Shown: positions 34,738 to 45,055, counted from the stretch's first letter. The stretch: 64,000 bases of DNA from Shewanella basaltis (GCF_023283885.1 NZ_JAKILA010000003.1:186001-250000); one strand, 5' to 3'. Numbers and translations: made by a program. Notes: a model not told the origin generated them from the letters alone.

Positions 34738-36783
34738 ATGACAGAAATGTTGAAAGCGAAATTATTTTCTAGTTCTGCGTTAATGACGTTATGGGTAACT
34801 TCTGCCGCTTTTGCACAAGAGTCAAACTCATTCGATCTCAGTCTACAAGAATTGATGAATGTTGAAGTGACATCAGTATCAAAACAAAAACAGCCATTAT
34901 CAAATTCTCCAGCTGCTGTTTATGTCATTACTCAAGACGCCATTCGCCATTCTGGCGCAACATCTATCCCACAAGCATTACGTGACGTACCAGGGCTCCA
35001 TGTGGCTCAAATTGACTCGCAAAAGTGGGCAGTTAGTAGCCGTGGCTTTAATGGTCGTTACAACAATAAATTATTAGTAATGATGGACGGCCGCACGCTT
35101 TATTCTCCTGAGTTTTCAGGTGTGTATTGGGAGGTACAAGACACATTAATGGCAGATATTGAACGTATTGAAGTGATTCGAGGTCCCAGTGCCGCGTTAT
35201 GGGGGGCGAATGCTGTTAATGGTGTAATTAACATTATTACCAAACACAGTGCCGACACATTAGGTGGTTTCGCAGAGCTAGGTGCGGGCGATTATGAACA
35301 AGGCTTTGCGGGGGCTCGCTTTGGTGCAAAAGTGACTGATAATACGAATGCTAGAGTGTATATAAAAGGCAATAGTCGCGACTCGTTGAAGCATAATCCT
35401 CAAGATCTCGACAGTGCGTTACTTGAATCAGCAGCTTTAGTCGATAAAAGTAATGATTGGCATCACCTGCAATTAGGTGGCAGGATGGACATTCAACTGG
35501 AGAATGACACTAGCTTAACGTTAAGTAGTGACCTTTATACTAGCAAAATGCATCAGTCATCCAATGTTGCCTCAATGGATAGCCCACAATATAGACGGTT
35601 TTATTTTGAAGAAGTAGAAAGTCAAGGTGCTAATTTACTATCGCGTTACACAAAAGCGTTATCACCTACCTCTGAATATGCCTTACAAGTCTATTATGAC
35701 TTTGCCGAAAGAAATGAAGACCTCTATCACTTACGAACGAATACGGTAGATATTGATTTTCAGCACCAACTGATTGCAGGACAAGACCATAATATAGTTT
35801 GGGGCCTAGGTTATCGCTTTATTTCGGATAACTTAACTTCAATGCCAATTTTGACCAGTACTGAACCTGATTCAACTAAAACACACCTTTGGAGTGCTTT
35901 TGTTAGTGACGAAATCGCGCTAGTGGATAATGCATTATGGTTAACCTTAGCGTCACGTTTTGAGCATAATGATTATACTGGTTTTGAAGTTCAGCCCAAT
36001 CTTCGCTTAATGTGGCAAATTGACACTAAAAACAGTGTGTGGACTTCAATTGCCCGTGCGGTAAGAACGCCATCGCGAGTTGAAAATAACCTATCTGTCA
36101 ATGCACTTAATATCCCACCATCGGATGTATCGCCGCCGGTTAAAGTGTTTGTTGTGGGTAGTGATGATTATCAATCTGAAGAGATTGTCTCTTATGAGCT
36201 AGGCTACCGCTTTTCACCTGCCAAACAATGGTCTTTTGACACGACATTTTTTTATAATGCGTACGATAAACTGCGCAGTACCTCAGTAGGCACGACCGAT
36301 TTTAGTGCCTTTCCAAATTACCTTGAACAATACACTGTTTTTGAAAATCAATACGATGGTTACAACTATGGTGCAGAAGTGTCATCTACTTGGATCATGA
36401 CTGACTTACTGCAATTACGTGTTAATTACAGTTATATTCAAAATGAGTTCAATGAACTTATTAGCCAAAATACACAGGCACCACAAAATATAGTGTCGAC
36501 CATCATCGATTGGAACATGACCGACAATATTGATGTCAATTTTGTATGGCGTTTCATTGACAAGACAGAGTTACTTTCAGGCAACGGCAGTAGCGTTAAA
36601 GCTGTAGACAGTTATCAAGGTATTGATATTGGTGTGAGTTGGGCAGTAATGCCAGAATTGTCGTTATCAGCCTTTGGCAAAAACCTTTTTTACTCATCTC
36701 ATCTTGAGTATGAAGCAGAAAGTATCTTGCTACCATATCAAGTAGGCCCTAGTTATTTTGTAAAAGCCAGCTTGAGATTTTAA
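34738..36783 (+). CDS. TonB-dependent outer-membrane receptor
   Basis: A 681-residue receptor with signal peptide (cleavage after SAAFA, about residue 29). The plug domain contains LQELMNVEVTSVSKQKQPLS, a TonB-box-like lead region, and IERIEVIRGPSAALWGANAVNGVINIITK. A beta-barrel follows, ending YFVKASLRF with the C-terminal aromatic residue. Ligand unknown; the overall type resembles colicin-receptor-like and vitamin/siderophore receptors. It is the first gene of a four-gene run with a YfiR-like protein, a hybrid kinase and a c-di-GMP protein, so it may feed signalling rather than bulk nutrition. Confidence 0.9.
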   Translation: MTEMLKAKLFSSSALMTLWVTSAAFAQESNSFDLSLQELMNVEVTSVSKQKQPLSNSPAAVYVITQDAIRHSGATSIPQALRDVPGLHVAQIDSQKWAVSSRGFNGRYNNKLLVMMDGRTLYSPEFSGVYWEVQDTLMADIERIEVIRGPSAALWGANAVNGVINIITKHSADTLGGFAELGAGDYEQGFAGARFGAKVTDNTNARVYIKGNSRDSLKHNPQDLDSALLESAALVDKSNDWHHLQLGGRMDIQLENDTSLTLSSDLYTSKMHQSSNVASMDSPQYRRFYFEEVESQGANLLSRYTKALSPTSEYALQVYYDFAERNEDLYHLRTNTVDIDFQHQLIAGQDHNIVWGLGYRFISDNLTSMPILTSTEPDSTKTHLWSAFVSDEIALVDNALWLTLASRFEHNDYTGFEVQPNLRLMWQIDTKNSVWTSIARAVRTPSRVENNLSVNALNIPPSDVSPPVKVFVVGSDDYQSEEIVSYELGYRFSPAKQWSFDTTFFYNAYDKLRSTSVGTTDFSAFPNYLEQYTVFENQYDGYNYGAEVSSTWIMTDLLQLRVNYSYIQNEFNELISQNTQAPQNIVSTIIDWNMTDNIDVNFVWRFIDKTELLSGNGSSVKAVDSYQGIDIGVSWAVMPELSLSAFGKNLFYSSHLEYEAESILLPYQVGPSYFVKASLRF

Positions 36784-36792
36784 GCGATCTTT

Positions 36793-37326
36793 ATGAAAAA
36801 TAATCGCACGTACCTACGGTTAATCAGTCTCTTTTTAGCGACGGTTGTTCTATTTTCTGGTTCAACAAGCGCTGAGGATTCGTTCGACTTAAAAGCTGCG
36901 TTTACATATAACTTTGCCAAGTTTACTCAATGGCCACAAGCACGTATTGAGCAAGCTTCAGCATGGACAATTTGCTTTTATGGCAATCAATATCGAGACA
37001 GCTTTAATGCGTTAGAGAAAAAAAAGATTGCGGCACAAGGCATTACAGCTGTTGAACTGTCTGAAACCAGCAAAATTGAGCAATGCGATGTCGTTTTTAT
37101 CGACTCAGGTTCGCGTGAGTTAACGCGACGAATATTTTTAGCCGTGGACAGTAAAGCCATTCTGACCGTGTCAGATATTGCGGGTTTTGTCTCACAAGGA
37201 GGCATGATTGAAATTGTTGAACAAGATAAAAGGTTGTTTTTTAAAGTCAATATTGCAGCGCTAGAAAGGGCGGGCTTAAATATTAGTTCGCAAGTGTTAA
37301 AGTTGGCGATTGAGGTAAAACGATGA
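36793..37326 (+). CDS. YfiR-like periplasmic regulator (DUF4154)
   Basis: A 177-residue exported protein (signal peptide to about residue 27, STSA-ED). The motif [19 protein letters not shown] is the hallmark of YfiR/DUF4154, and the C-terminal half has [35 protein letters not shown]. YfiR proteins sit in the periplasm and restrain a membrane diguanylate cyclase or kinase. Its ORF overlaps the next kinase gene by 4 bases (ATGA), so the two are coupled and likely interact through the kinase's periplasmic domain. Confidence 0.88.
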   Translation: MKNNRTYLRLISLFLATVVLFSGSTSAEDSFDLKAAFTYNFAKFTQWPQARIEQASAWTICFYGNQYRDSFNALEKKKIAAQGITAVELSETSKIEQCDVVFIDSGSRELTRRIFLAVDSKAILTVSDIAGFVSQGGMIEIVEQDKRLFFKVNIAALERAGLNISSQVLKLAIEVKR

Positions 37327-39671
37327 CTATTATCAATTTATCTTCAATTAGAACCAAGTTGATTTGTTCAATGCTCGCGATTGCGGTTATCGTCATCGTG
37401 ATTATCTCTAGTGCGTTAATAAACCAACAATTTGCGATTACACGGCAAAAAGCGGAACAAAATTTAATGGTGCTAAGTGATATTGTTGCCAGCAATAGTT
37501 TAGCTGCCGTTTTATTTAACGATCCTAATTCAGCTGAAAAAACCTTGTCGGCGTTGATTGCACAGCCCGATATTATTCACGCCGTTATTTACGATCCTAA
37601 AGGTAATCCTTTTGCTGAGTATTCGGGCAGTAGCCAGGAGCGATTCAGTATGCAAACTGACCGTTTTTTAGCGGCTCAGTCTAGTAAAAAAAAGCAGATT
37701 ATGTTTGACAATGACAGGGTACATTCATACACGCCATTGCTTTCAGAAGGTGAGTTTGTTGGCATGCTCCATATTACAGACAATATGAATACCTTAACAA
37801 AGCAACTTGATGATTACTTATTATTAGTGGTTTCAGCTAGCGTGTTGGCTTTTTTTGCCAGTTTATTGGTCATGTTTTGGTTACAGTCGTTATTCACAAA
37901 ACCCATGAATACGCTTCTAGGGGTGATTGAACAGATTTCCAACAACAAAGATTATAGCCAACGTGTCAGTATTCAATCCAATGATGAGTTTTCACAACTG
38001 GCTGATCGCTTTAACACTATGATTGCTGAGGTCGATGCGCGTGGAAGGCAACTTGAAACTATAAACCGTGAATTAGAGCAGCGCGTAAACGAGCGTACAG
38101 TTGAATTGCAGCAAACACTAGAAATCGCTAAAAATGCCAATTTAGCCAAATCAGAGTTTTTAGCTGTAATGAGCCATGAAATAAGAACTCCACTTAATGG
38201 CATCATAGGTTTTTCTGATCTACTAAAATCTTATCCGTTGGATAAAGACGTGAATTATACCGTAGAGATGATTAACGATTCAGCGCAAACATTGTTGGTG
38301 TTATTAAACGAGGTGTTGGATTTTTCCAAAATTGATGCCAATAAAATGGATTTAGACATTCGTGAGTTTAATTTACCCGATCTAATTCACTCTACATGCC
38401 AATCACACGAGGTTGTAGCAAGAAAGAAAAAACTCAGTTTATCAGTTGATATACAGCCCTTAACGCAATTGAACTATCTTGGCGACTCGGTAAGGATCCG
38501 CCAGATTTTGAATAACTTTATTTCTAATGCGATTAAATTTACTCGACAAGGCGCAATAAGCATTCTTGTCAGTGAACAAATTGAGGGCTCTGATACAGTT
38601 ATCAAATTTACAGTCAATGATACAGGTATTGGCATTCCTGATAATAAATTAGACGCAATATTTAATCCATTTACTCAAGCCGATAACTCAATTACCCGCG
38701 AATTTGGAGGTACGGGCTTAGGTTTGGCTATTTGCCAGCAACTGATTGTATTAATGAATGGTCGATATGGCGTTGATAGTAAAATCAATCAAGGCAGTTC
38801 ATTTTGGTTTAGCATTCCGCTAGTCCCGGTTGACAGTCCCTTAACACCCATGAGTGAGATTGTTAACAGCAATAGCAACAGTGATGTGATTTATCGTAAA
38901 ACACACATACTAGTTGCTGAAGATAATGTTGTTAATCAACTCGTGATTAAGAGCTTGCTGGCATCGTTAGGGCATGAGTGCGAAATTGTTGATAACGGTG
39001 AAGAGGCCATTAAGCGCGCGAGTGAGAAAAAGTTCGATGCGATTTTTATGGATTATCACATGCCAAAAGCCGACGGTATAGTCGCTACTGACGCAATTAC
39101 CAAGCAAGGTCAGCATGGTATAAATTACCATACGCCTATTATTGCGCTTACTGCAGATATTCAACCTAATGTGAAACGTCAGTTTCGTGAAGTGGGAGCT
39201 AAAGATACCTTACTAAAACCATTTACACGGCAAAACCTCAGTGATTGTTTGAATAAATGGGTATTTGATTCAATCGACTCTCATAGTCATAGTGAAACAT
39301 TAAGCATTGAAGAATCGAATATTTTTATCGAAGGCCCGCTTAACGACATTATGCAAATTTCGCCCGATGACTCTAGCGAACTGGTGAAAACCATCATTGA
39401 CATTTATATTCATAATACACCCAAATTAATCATTGATATTACTCAGGGGCTTGCTAACCAAAACGCCGAAATCGTATTTAAAGCTGCACATTCCTTAAAA
39501 TCCAGTTCAGCAAATTTAGGTGCAGATAAGATGCAAACTATTGCCAGTCAAATCGAGTTGTTAGCTCGCAATTCACAATTAACTGAAGCCACTCAGTTAG
39601 CGGCACTACTTGAAAGTGTATTTGAACTCACTATTGAAGCATTAACGCGTAAAAGTGAGGAGTTAGCTTAA
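37323..39671 (+). CDS. Hybrid sensor histidine kinase with REC and HPt domains
   Basis: A 782-residue membrane kinase. Membrane segments at about 13-33 and 166-190 enclose a periplasmic sensor domain (CHASE8-like, seen in YfiN-type proteins). Then HAMP (about 190-245), a coiled linker, HisKA with His285 in [13 protein letters not shown], HATPase with NDTGIGIP and [16 protein letters not shown] with the phospho-Asp in [12 protein letters not shown], and a C-terminal HPt with [14 protein letters not shown] full phosphorelay is thus in one chain. It overlaps yfiR-like upstream by 4 bases and the GGDEF/EAL gene downstream by 1 base (TAATG). Confidence 0.93.
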   Translation: MTIINLSSIRTKLICSMLAIAVIVIVIISSALINQQFAITRQKAEQNLMVLSDIVASNSLAAVLFNDPNSAEKTLSALIAQPDIIHAVIYDPKGNPFAEYSGSSQERFSMQTDRFLAAQSSKKKQIMFDNDRVHSYTPLLSEGEFVGMLHITDNMNTLTKQLDDYLLLVVSASVLAFFASLLVMFWLQSLFTKPMNTLLGVIEQISNNKDYSQRVSIQSNDEFSQLADRFNTMIAEVDARGRQLETINRELEQRVNERTVELQQTLEIAKNANLAKSEFLAVMSHEIRTPLNGIIGFSDLLKSYPLDKDVNYTVEMINDSAQTLLVLLNEVLDFSKIDANKMDLDIREFNLPDLIHSTCQSHEVVARKKKLSLSVDIQPLTQLNYLGDSVRIRQILNNFISNAIKFTRQGAISILVSEQIEGSDTVIKFTVNDTGIGIPDNKLDAIFNPFTQADNSITREFGGTGLGLAICQQLIVLMNGRYGVDSKINQGSSFWFSIPLVPVDSPLTPMSEIVNSNSNSDVIYRKTHILVAEDNVVNQLVIKSLLASLGHECEIVDNGEEAIKRASEKKFDAIFMDYHMPKADGIVATDAITKQGQHGINYHTPIIALTADIQPNVKRQFREVGAKDTLLKPFTRQNLSDCLNKWVFDSIDSHSHSETLSIEESNIFIEGPLNDIMQISPDDSSELVKTIIDIYIHNTPKLIIDITQGLANQNAEIVFKAAHSLKSSSANLGADKMQTIASQIELLARNSQLTEATQLAALLESVFELTIEALTRKSEELA

Positions 39672-41761
39672 TGACACACGCCACAGCACATGATGTGATT
39701 TTGATTGTTGATGACGATCCTGTCATACGAATGTTAATGCGTCGTGCCTTAAATTCGTCTATGACCAATATTATTGAAGCAAGTAGTGGCGAGGAGGCCA
39801 TCGCGCTTTTTAGTGTTCATTTGCCTGATTTGATATTACTCGATGTCTCTATGGATAAAATGGATGGCTTTGAATGTTGTTCGGTGATTAGAGCGATGCC
39901 TGAAGGTGAAAACGTCGCCATCATTATGGTAACGGCACTCGATCAACCTGATGATATAAAAAAAGCTTTTGATGTTGGCGCAACTGACTTTATGACTAAA
40001 CCGGTAAAATGGCCATTATTGAACCATAGGATCCAGTATGTGCTTAAAGCCAATAAGACCATTAAAGAACTGACAAAGAGTAAAAATAAACTCGCTCGAG
40101 CTCAAAGTATTGCGCATTTGGGCTCTTGGGAGTGGGATTTTAAGAATAAAACACTTGATTGTTCAGATGAAGTTTATCGTATGATAGGTATGCAACCGCA
40201 AGAGCGCGAATTAACCTTTGCCAATTTGATCGAAATTGTACACCCTGACGATCGTGAGCTTTTGTCGCAAACGGTTAAAAATGCGCTACTTACCAGAGAG
40301 CCCTACGATATCGAATACCGAGTATTACACGGTAATGGCGACATAATAACCTTGCATGATAGGACTGATATTACTTACGATTATGGTGAGCCGAAATTAA
40401 ATGGCACGTTACATGATATTTCTAATCGCAAAAAATCAGAGCAAGAAATCGCGTATTACGCTTACTTTGACACACTGACTGATTTACCTAATCGCCGTAA
40501 ATTTCTTTTACAGTTAGAGTCCGCTATTGCGTTAGCTAAACGGCATTCAACCAAACTAGCATTGTTATTTATCGATTTAGATCATTTTAAACGGATCAAT
40601 GACACCTTAGGTCATAAAGCAGGCGATGAATTACTATGCGAAGCAGCAAGCCGAATTAAAGCAATCATCCGCCAAGCTGATATTTTGGGGGAATCAAATC
40701 AATCAGATTATGATAATAATCATATTGCTCGTCTAGGCGGCGATGAGTTTACTTTATTATTAACCGAACTCGAAGAATTCGACAGTGTGGCAATCATTGC
40801 TCAACAACTTATTGATGAGCTGTCTAAACCCTATTTTATTATGGGTAAGCAAACGTTTATTTCTGCCAGTATTGGCATTTCGTTTTATCCTAATGACGGT
40901 TTGTCTGGTGATATGCTATTGCAACATGCTGATACCGCCATGTATGAAGTGAAAAACAACGGTAAAAATGGCTATCAACTTTTCTCTCATGAGATGCACA
41001 AGTCATTAATGGACAGGCTTCAAATAGAAGCAGAGCTCAGAGAAGCAATTACTCATGGTGATCAACTAGAGTTGCATTATCAACCGCAGGTTTGTGCAAC
41101 AAACGGTCACATTGTTGGTTATGAAGCGCTCTTGCGATGGAGACATCCTAGAAGAGGATTGTTAACTCCATTTGATTTTATCCATATTGCAGAGAGTAGT
41201 GGTTTAATTATCGTGATCGGAGAATGGGCGCTACTTGAAGCCTGTAAAAAAGCAAAGTCGCTGTGTGCCGCTAATAGTCATGTTAAGCGAATCGCGGTCA
41301 ATTTGTCTGCATTGCAGTTTAATCACCCAAACATTTTAACGCATGTTCAACATGCTTTAACACAAACAGGTTTACCTCCTAGTATGCTTGAGCTTGAAAT
41401 CACAGAGTCAGCCATTATAGATAATGTTGATGATGCCATTTTATTGTTATTTAAATTGAAGAAACTTGGCGTTAACCTGGCCATTGACGATTTTGGTACT
41501 GGTTATTCTTCGCTCAATTATTTAAAGAACTTTCCGATTGATACTTTAAAAATTGATAAATCATTTGTTGATGGCATTGTTAATAATCAAAAAGATGCTG
41601 CGATCGCACGTACCATTATTCAATTAGCACTTAACCTTGGCCTGAGCACAATAGCAGAAGGAGTTGAGTACATTGAACAATCGGAGTTATTAACATCGAT
41701 GGGTTGTAATGACTTACAAGGCTATTTATTTGCGAAACCCATTCCGTCAACGCAACTGTAA
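39671..41761 (+). CDS. Response regulator with PAS, GGDEF and EAL domains (c-di-GMP turnover)
   Basis: A 696-residue cytoplasmic protein: REC (phospho-Asp in LILLDVSMDKMDG), PAS around 140-255, GGDEF with intact RLGGDEFTLLL, and EAL with intact YEALLRWRHP, plus ELEITESAI, DDFGTGYSSLNYL and TIAEGVEY, so the phosphodiesterase metal ligands look present. It could make or break c-di-GMP. The direct partner is the hybrid kinase whose gene it overlaps. It ends the four-gene module and no terminator is obvious behind it. Confidence 0.93.
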   Translation: MTHATAHDVILIVDDDPVIRMLMRRALNSSMTNIIEASSGEEAIALFSVHLPDLILLDVSMDKMDGFECCSVIRAMPEGENVAIIMVTALDQPDDIKKAFDVGATDFMTKPVKWPLLNHRIQYVLKANKTIKELTKSKNKLARAQSIAHLGSWEWDFKNKTLDCSDEVYRMIGMQPQERELTFANLIEIVHPDDRELLSQTVKNALLTREPYDIEYRVLHGNGDIITLHDRTDITYDYGEPKLNGTLHDISNRKKSEQEIAYYAYFDTLTDLPNRRKFLLQLESAIALAKRHSTKLALLFIDLDHFKRINDTLGHKAGDELLCEAASRIKAIIRQADILGESNQSDYDNNHIARLGGDEFTLLLTELEEFDSVAIIAQQLIDELSKPYFIMGKQTFISASIGISFYPNDGLSGDMLLQHADTAMYEVKNNGKNGYQLFSHEMHKSLMDRLQIEAELREAITHGDQLELHYQPQVCATNGHIVGYEALLRWRHPRRGLLTPFDFIHIAESSGLIIVIGEWALLEACKKAKSLCAANSHVKRIAVNLSALQFNHPNILTHVQHALTQTGLPPSMLELEITESAIIDNVDDAILLLFKLKKLGVNLAIDDFGTGYSSLNYLKNFPIDTLKIDKSFVDGIVNNQKDAAIARTIIQLALNLGLSTIAEGVEYIEQSELLTSMGCNDLQGYLFAKPIPSTQL

Positions 41762-41961
41762 TATGCTTTTTTAACCAACTGGGTATCGACAAATATGCTC
41801 ATTACGCATCAGTGCTTAAATAGGCAACAAACCTAGGTTATGTTTACGTTAGCGCATTAGTAACCTCAACATTTGTAAGCCCCTGGGGAATTTCATCTAC
41901 CGGTTAAAATGCCTGGGTAATAAGCTGTCGATATTCTTCGCTTGTTGTTACCGTTCACCGA
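41762..41961. other. Junction DNA between signalling module and mltD fragment
   Basis: 200 bp without gene or terminator that I can recognise. If the module entered by recombination, its right boundary is at 41962. Confidence 0.5.
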
Positions 41962-42272
41962 CTCTCGCACAGTGCAACCCCAACAGATTGCTCAGGTAAA
42001 TAATTCAGCCTCTCGGGCGGGGCATACCGTTCAATATGGGGATACATTATGGAGTATCGCTAGAGTGTATAACGTGACAGTAGAGCAAATTATCAGCTGG
42101 AATAATATGACAGACAGAGACAAGCTTACCGTAGGTAAAACACTGAAGTTTTATCATCAAAGGCAACAGAAAAAAGCGCAAATGCGTCTGTAATGAGTGA
42201 GCGATGCTAAAGAATAGACGTAAAAAATTGATGTTAAATAATTGCGCTTATTAAGAATATTGACATTTACTT
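41962..42272 (+). repeat. 311-bp direct repeat, right copy (mltD 3'-end duplicate)
   Basis: Gap-free copy of 34288-34598. It includes a readable but headless LysM segment (TVQYGDTLWSIARVYNVTV) ending at the duplicated stop at 42193, so it is a gene fragment. It lies 200 bp past the GGDEF/EAL gene and 26 bp before the oxidoreductase start. Confidence 0.95.
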
Positions 42273-42297
42273 AAATCATCAAAATAAGGATGTGGAA

Positions 42298-43254
42298 ATG
42301 AGCAAGTTAAATTGGGGAATTGTTAGCGCGGGCAGGATTGCAGCCCTTTTTTGTCAGGATTTAGCCTTTTCGCAGAATAGTCATTTGTATGCCGTTGCTG
42401 CCAGAACGCAGGCTGATGCAGATAAGTTTGCTAAGCAATATCAAATAGACAATGCCTATCAGGGGTATCAAAGGTTATTTGACGACCCTAATGTTGATAT
42501 TGTCTACATTGCAACGCCACACAATTTTCATTTTCAACAGGTTTACGATGCTTTAATGGCGGGTAAACATGTTCTGTGTGAAAAACCCATGACAGTCACT
42601 TATGATGAGTGCCAAATATTAACGACATTAGCCAAAAGCAAAGGTCTGTTATTAATGGAGGCCTTGTGGACATACTTTTTACCGGCATTACGTCAGGCAA
42701 AATTGTGGTTAGATGAAGGGCGCATCGGCCAGTTAAAGCATGTCAAAGTTGATTTTGGCTATCCTATTCCTTTTAACGCAGATGGAAGGGAATATAATCC
42801 ACAGCTTGCTGGTGGTTGCTTATTAGATATGGGGATTTATCCGTTAGCCATTGCTGATTATTTTTTAACATCAGACATCAGCAACCTTTACGTGCAAGCT
42901 AACGTGTGCGAAACCGGTGTTGAAGATGATGTCATTATGATTGGTAATAGTGATGATGTGATGGTCAGTTTGGCAACATCGTTTCAATGTCGATTAAGTA
43001 ATTACGCTTATTTGATTGGTGATAAAGGTTACATTGTGATTCCTGATGCATTTAGAGCATCAGAATGTCATTTGTATCATCTTGATGATCTGGTCGATAG
43101 TTTTAGTGATAACAGGCAGTCGCTAGGCTATCACTTTGAGGCAGATGAAGCTTGCCGACTCATTGAGCAAGGCCAGATTGAAAGCCAGATAGTGACCCAT
43201 AACCACAGCTTGTTGTTTCAATCGCAATTGGCCAGGGTTAAGGCCCTGATTTAA
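42298..43254 (+). CDS. Gfo/Idh/MocA-family oxidoreductase (dihydrodiol/xylose dehydrogenase-like)
   Basis: A 318-residue NAD(P)-dependent oxidoreductase. The Rossmann start is NWGIVSAGRIAALF, followed by the E-K-P motif in HVLCEKPMTVT and GGCLLDMGIYPLAIADYFL with the catalytic region. The start at 42298 has AAGGA 7 nt upstream. Family members oxidise sugars such as xylose or trans-dihydrodiols; the presence of xylose genes nearby hints at a sugar. A degenerate paralogue lies at 49773-50730, and a LacI remnant follows this copy, mirroring the pseudogene-LacI order there. Confidence 0.88.
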   Translation: MSKLNWGIVSAGRIAALFCQDLAFSQNSHLYAVAARTQADADKFAKQYQIDNAYQGYQRLFDDPNVDIVYIATPHNFHFQQVYDALMAGKHVLCEKPMTVTYDECQILTTLAKSKGLLLMEALWTYFLPALRQAKLWLDEGRIGQLKHVKVDFGYPIPFNADGREYNPQLAGGCLLDMGIYPLAIADYFLTSDISNLYVQANVCETGVEDDVIMIGNSDDVMVSLATSFQCRLSNYAYLIGDKGYIVIPDAFRASECHLYHLDDLVDSFSDNRQSLGYHFEADEACRLIEQGQIESQIVTHNHSLLFQSQLARVKALI

Positions 43255-43345
43255 TATGTTTTAATGTTAGGTTTATAAAGCGTAAGTTGAAGGCTAATAA
43301 AACTATTATGCCATCTTAATACATAGTCAAGGCTGGCCGATTGGT

Positions 43346-43482
43346 CAGTCGTACATGGCCGCGGTGCAAAAGTATTATACAGCCGATAAACCCTATGCCA
43401 TTTTACGCCAATGACGAAATGGCTGTAGTGGTGATGTCAATTGCCCAACTCGGGATAAAGTCTCAAAATTACAGATGAAAGA
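43346..43482 (+). pseudogene. Remnant of a LacI-family regulator gene
   Basis: Reads QSYMAAVQKYYTADKPYAI, then after a one-base frame change FYANDEMAVVVMSIAQLGIK. This aligns with QSGMVAAKKILSLVDKPSAI/FAGNDDMAAAVMSIAQSQGI in the intact LacI protein at 50998-52032. The helix-turn-helix and most of the ligand domain are gone. Its place after an oxidoreductase gene matches the intact regulator's place after the oxidoreductase pseudogene. Confidence 0.8.
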
Positions 43483-43506
43483 TTTATAAGCACACGAGAA
43501 GTAAAC

Positions 43507-43705
43507 TAACCTCAGCTCTGGATAACAAACGCCTTTCAAGCAGTCCTTTGCCTTCCTCACTGCGTTGAATTAACTTGCAATAGGCTAGCTATTGACGCGT
43601 TAATTCGCCTTGTTAGCAAAACAAATCACAAGCTTGACAGTGGATTTTAGTCAATCTATTGATTTATATCGTTATCAATACATCTCTTATCCAGAGTTGA
43701 GGTTA
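43507..43705. repeat. MITE-like element A, copy 3 (inverted)
   Basis: 199 bp, nearly identical to the reverse complement of 3364-3561. Ends are TAACCTCAGCTCTGGATAA and, read inward, TAACCTCAACTCTGGATAA. An open frame begins directly at its right edge, so it seems to have removed the start of the next gene. Confidence 0.9.
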
Positions 43706-44199
43706 ACTACAGTGTTGACTCAATATTTCTAGGACAACAAGTTGATGTAATATTTAATTTTGGCACTGCATCGCTAATCGTATATTTAGCTTATCGTGGC
43801 AGAAACTTTCCCTTTAGCAAGCGGTTATTAAAAAATGCTAAAGCTGGAGCGTTAATCTTTGATCTCGAAAAGTTGACTCAGATTTTCAACAGTAAACCTT
43901 TTACTGAGGATGATCACCTTGGATATGCAAGAACACAATTGTTAGGTTGGTTGAAATCCAGTACTGAAGCCAAATCTTGGTACTATCACCCAAGGGAAGA
44001 TAAGTTAATAGATGACAGAAATAGCATAATTGATGAAGCTCTTCGAAATAAGAAGCCAGCAACTAATCACTCTACAATACCAGCGCATAAACTCTCAAAA
44101 TGTAAATGTTTAGGGTGCGGGCAGACATTTACTGGTTATAAAAATATGGCAAATTCTTGCCCTAATTGTAAAACTCATTTGTATGTTAGTAACCTATAG
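43706..44199 (+). pseudogene. 5'-truncated zinc-ribbon protein gene
   Basis: An open frame continues from the edge of the repeat at 43706 to the stop at 44199 (about 163 codons), with no ATG or GTG. Only a TTG at 43873 could start a 108-residue rest. The upstream part (VIFNFGTASLIVYLAYRGR) looks like a membrane segment, and the C-terminus has a C-x-C-x2-C...C-x2-C zinc ribbon (KCKCLGCGQTF, SCPNCKTH). The gene was probably cut by the element insertion. Function unknown. Confidence 0.65.
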
Positions 44200-44688
44200 T
44201 TAATCCGCTACCGTCCAAGTGTTAAAAAATAAACTAAATCAAATATAGCAATTACATTAACTATTTGGTTATTCGAAGGGAATTCTATTGTTTCAAAATT
44301 GGTCAAAGGATTATAGGCATAGTTGATAAACTATTTTGTGTCGATACCGTCGTGCATCAAATTGCTTTAAGCAGATAAAAGACACTGTAAGAGCGACTTT
44401 GATTGTCCCAATAATTATCGAAATTTGTATATGTTTCTAACTAGATTGAAATCAGGGTAGGGATCAAAGCGGATTTGTTAAAAAAAAACAGTTTGGGCAC
44501 TTGGGCACCGATTTGGGCACAAATGTCTAAAAATGTGAATTTGGTAGTTGTAATAACGAATAGTGTAAATGAATGGGTTAACTAATGAGCTTGTTTGAAT
44601 AAGTTAACTAAAATTAGCAAGGAAATTGTATTTAGGCACAACAGAGATGATAAGGTAAGGTTGTAAGGTATTGATATAAAGCAATAAA
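44200..44688. other. Gene-free flank of tRNA-Val with integrase-arm-like nonamers
   Basis: No gene. Contains TTTGGGCAC at 44492 and 44512, CTTGGGCAC at 44500 and TTTAGGCAC at 44631. The same nonamer recurs twice on the other side of the tRNA (44987, 44998). Such direct repeats are typical near the attachment sites of tRNA-targeting integrases. Confidence 0.6.
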
Positions 44689-44765
44689 TGGTACACCCGA
44701 GTGGACTCGAACCACCGACCCCTACCATGTCAAGGTAGTGCTCTAACCAACTGAGCTACGGGTGT
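44689..44765 (-). tRNA. tRNA-Val (anticodon GAC)
   Basis: 77 bases on the minus strand starting ACACCCGTAGCTCAGTTGG and ending GGGTGTACCA with CCA encoded. The anticodon stem CTACC/GGTAG encloses TTGACAT, giving anticodon GAC (valine). The TTCGAGTCC T-loop is present and the acceptor stem pairs fully. Confidence 0.95.
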
Positions 44766-44803
44766 ATTGTTTGAATTTCAATGTTTAGACTCTTTGGAAA
44801 GAG

Positions 44804-44849
44804 TGGTACACCCGAGTGGACTCGAACCACCGACCCCTACCATGTCAAG
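44804..44849 (-). repeat. 3' fragment of tRNA-Val, probable attachment-site scar
   Basis: 46 bp identical to the 3' part of the intact tRNA-Val (44689-44734), from the CCA end through the anticodon, then diverging abruptly. It lies on the 5' side of the intact gene. It is either one end of an integrated element whose far end is missing, or the rest of a second tRNA-Val in a tandem pair cut by an insertion. Confidence 0.85.
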
Positions 44850-45055
44850 ACGTTTTAAATTTGATTTTGTCAAATCCCTTCAAACACCATCTTTCAGCTA
44901 CATCCCTTTATTTATCTGATTTTAGCATCGTAACAAGCATCTCATTTTCGATAATTTAAGCGAATATTTGTATTTCTTGCGCTTGATTTAGGCACGATTT
45001 AGGCACAATATAAAAATGTCGAAATTGACCACTATTTTGTCATTTAGGGGGATTG

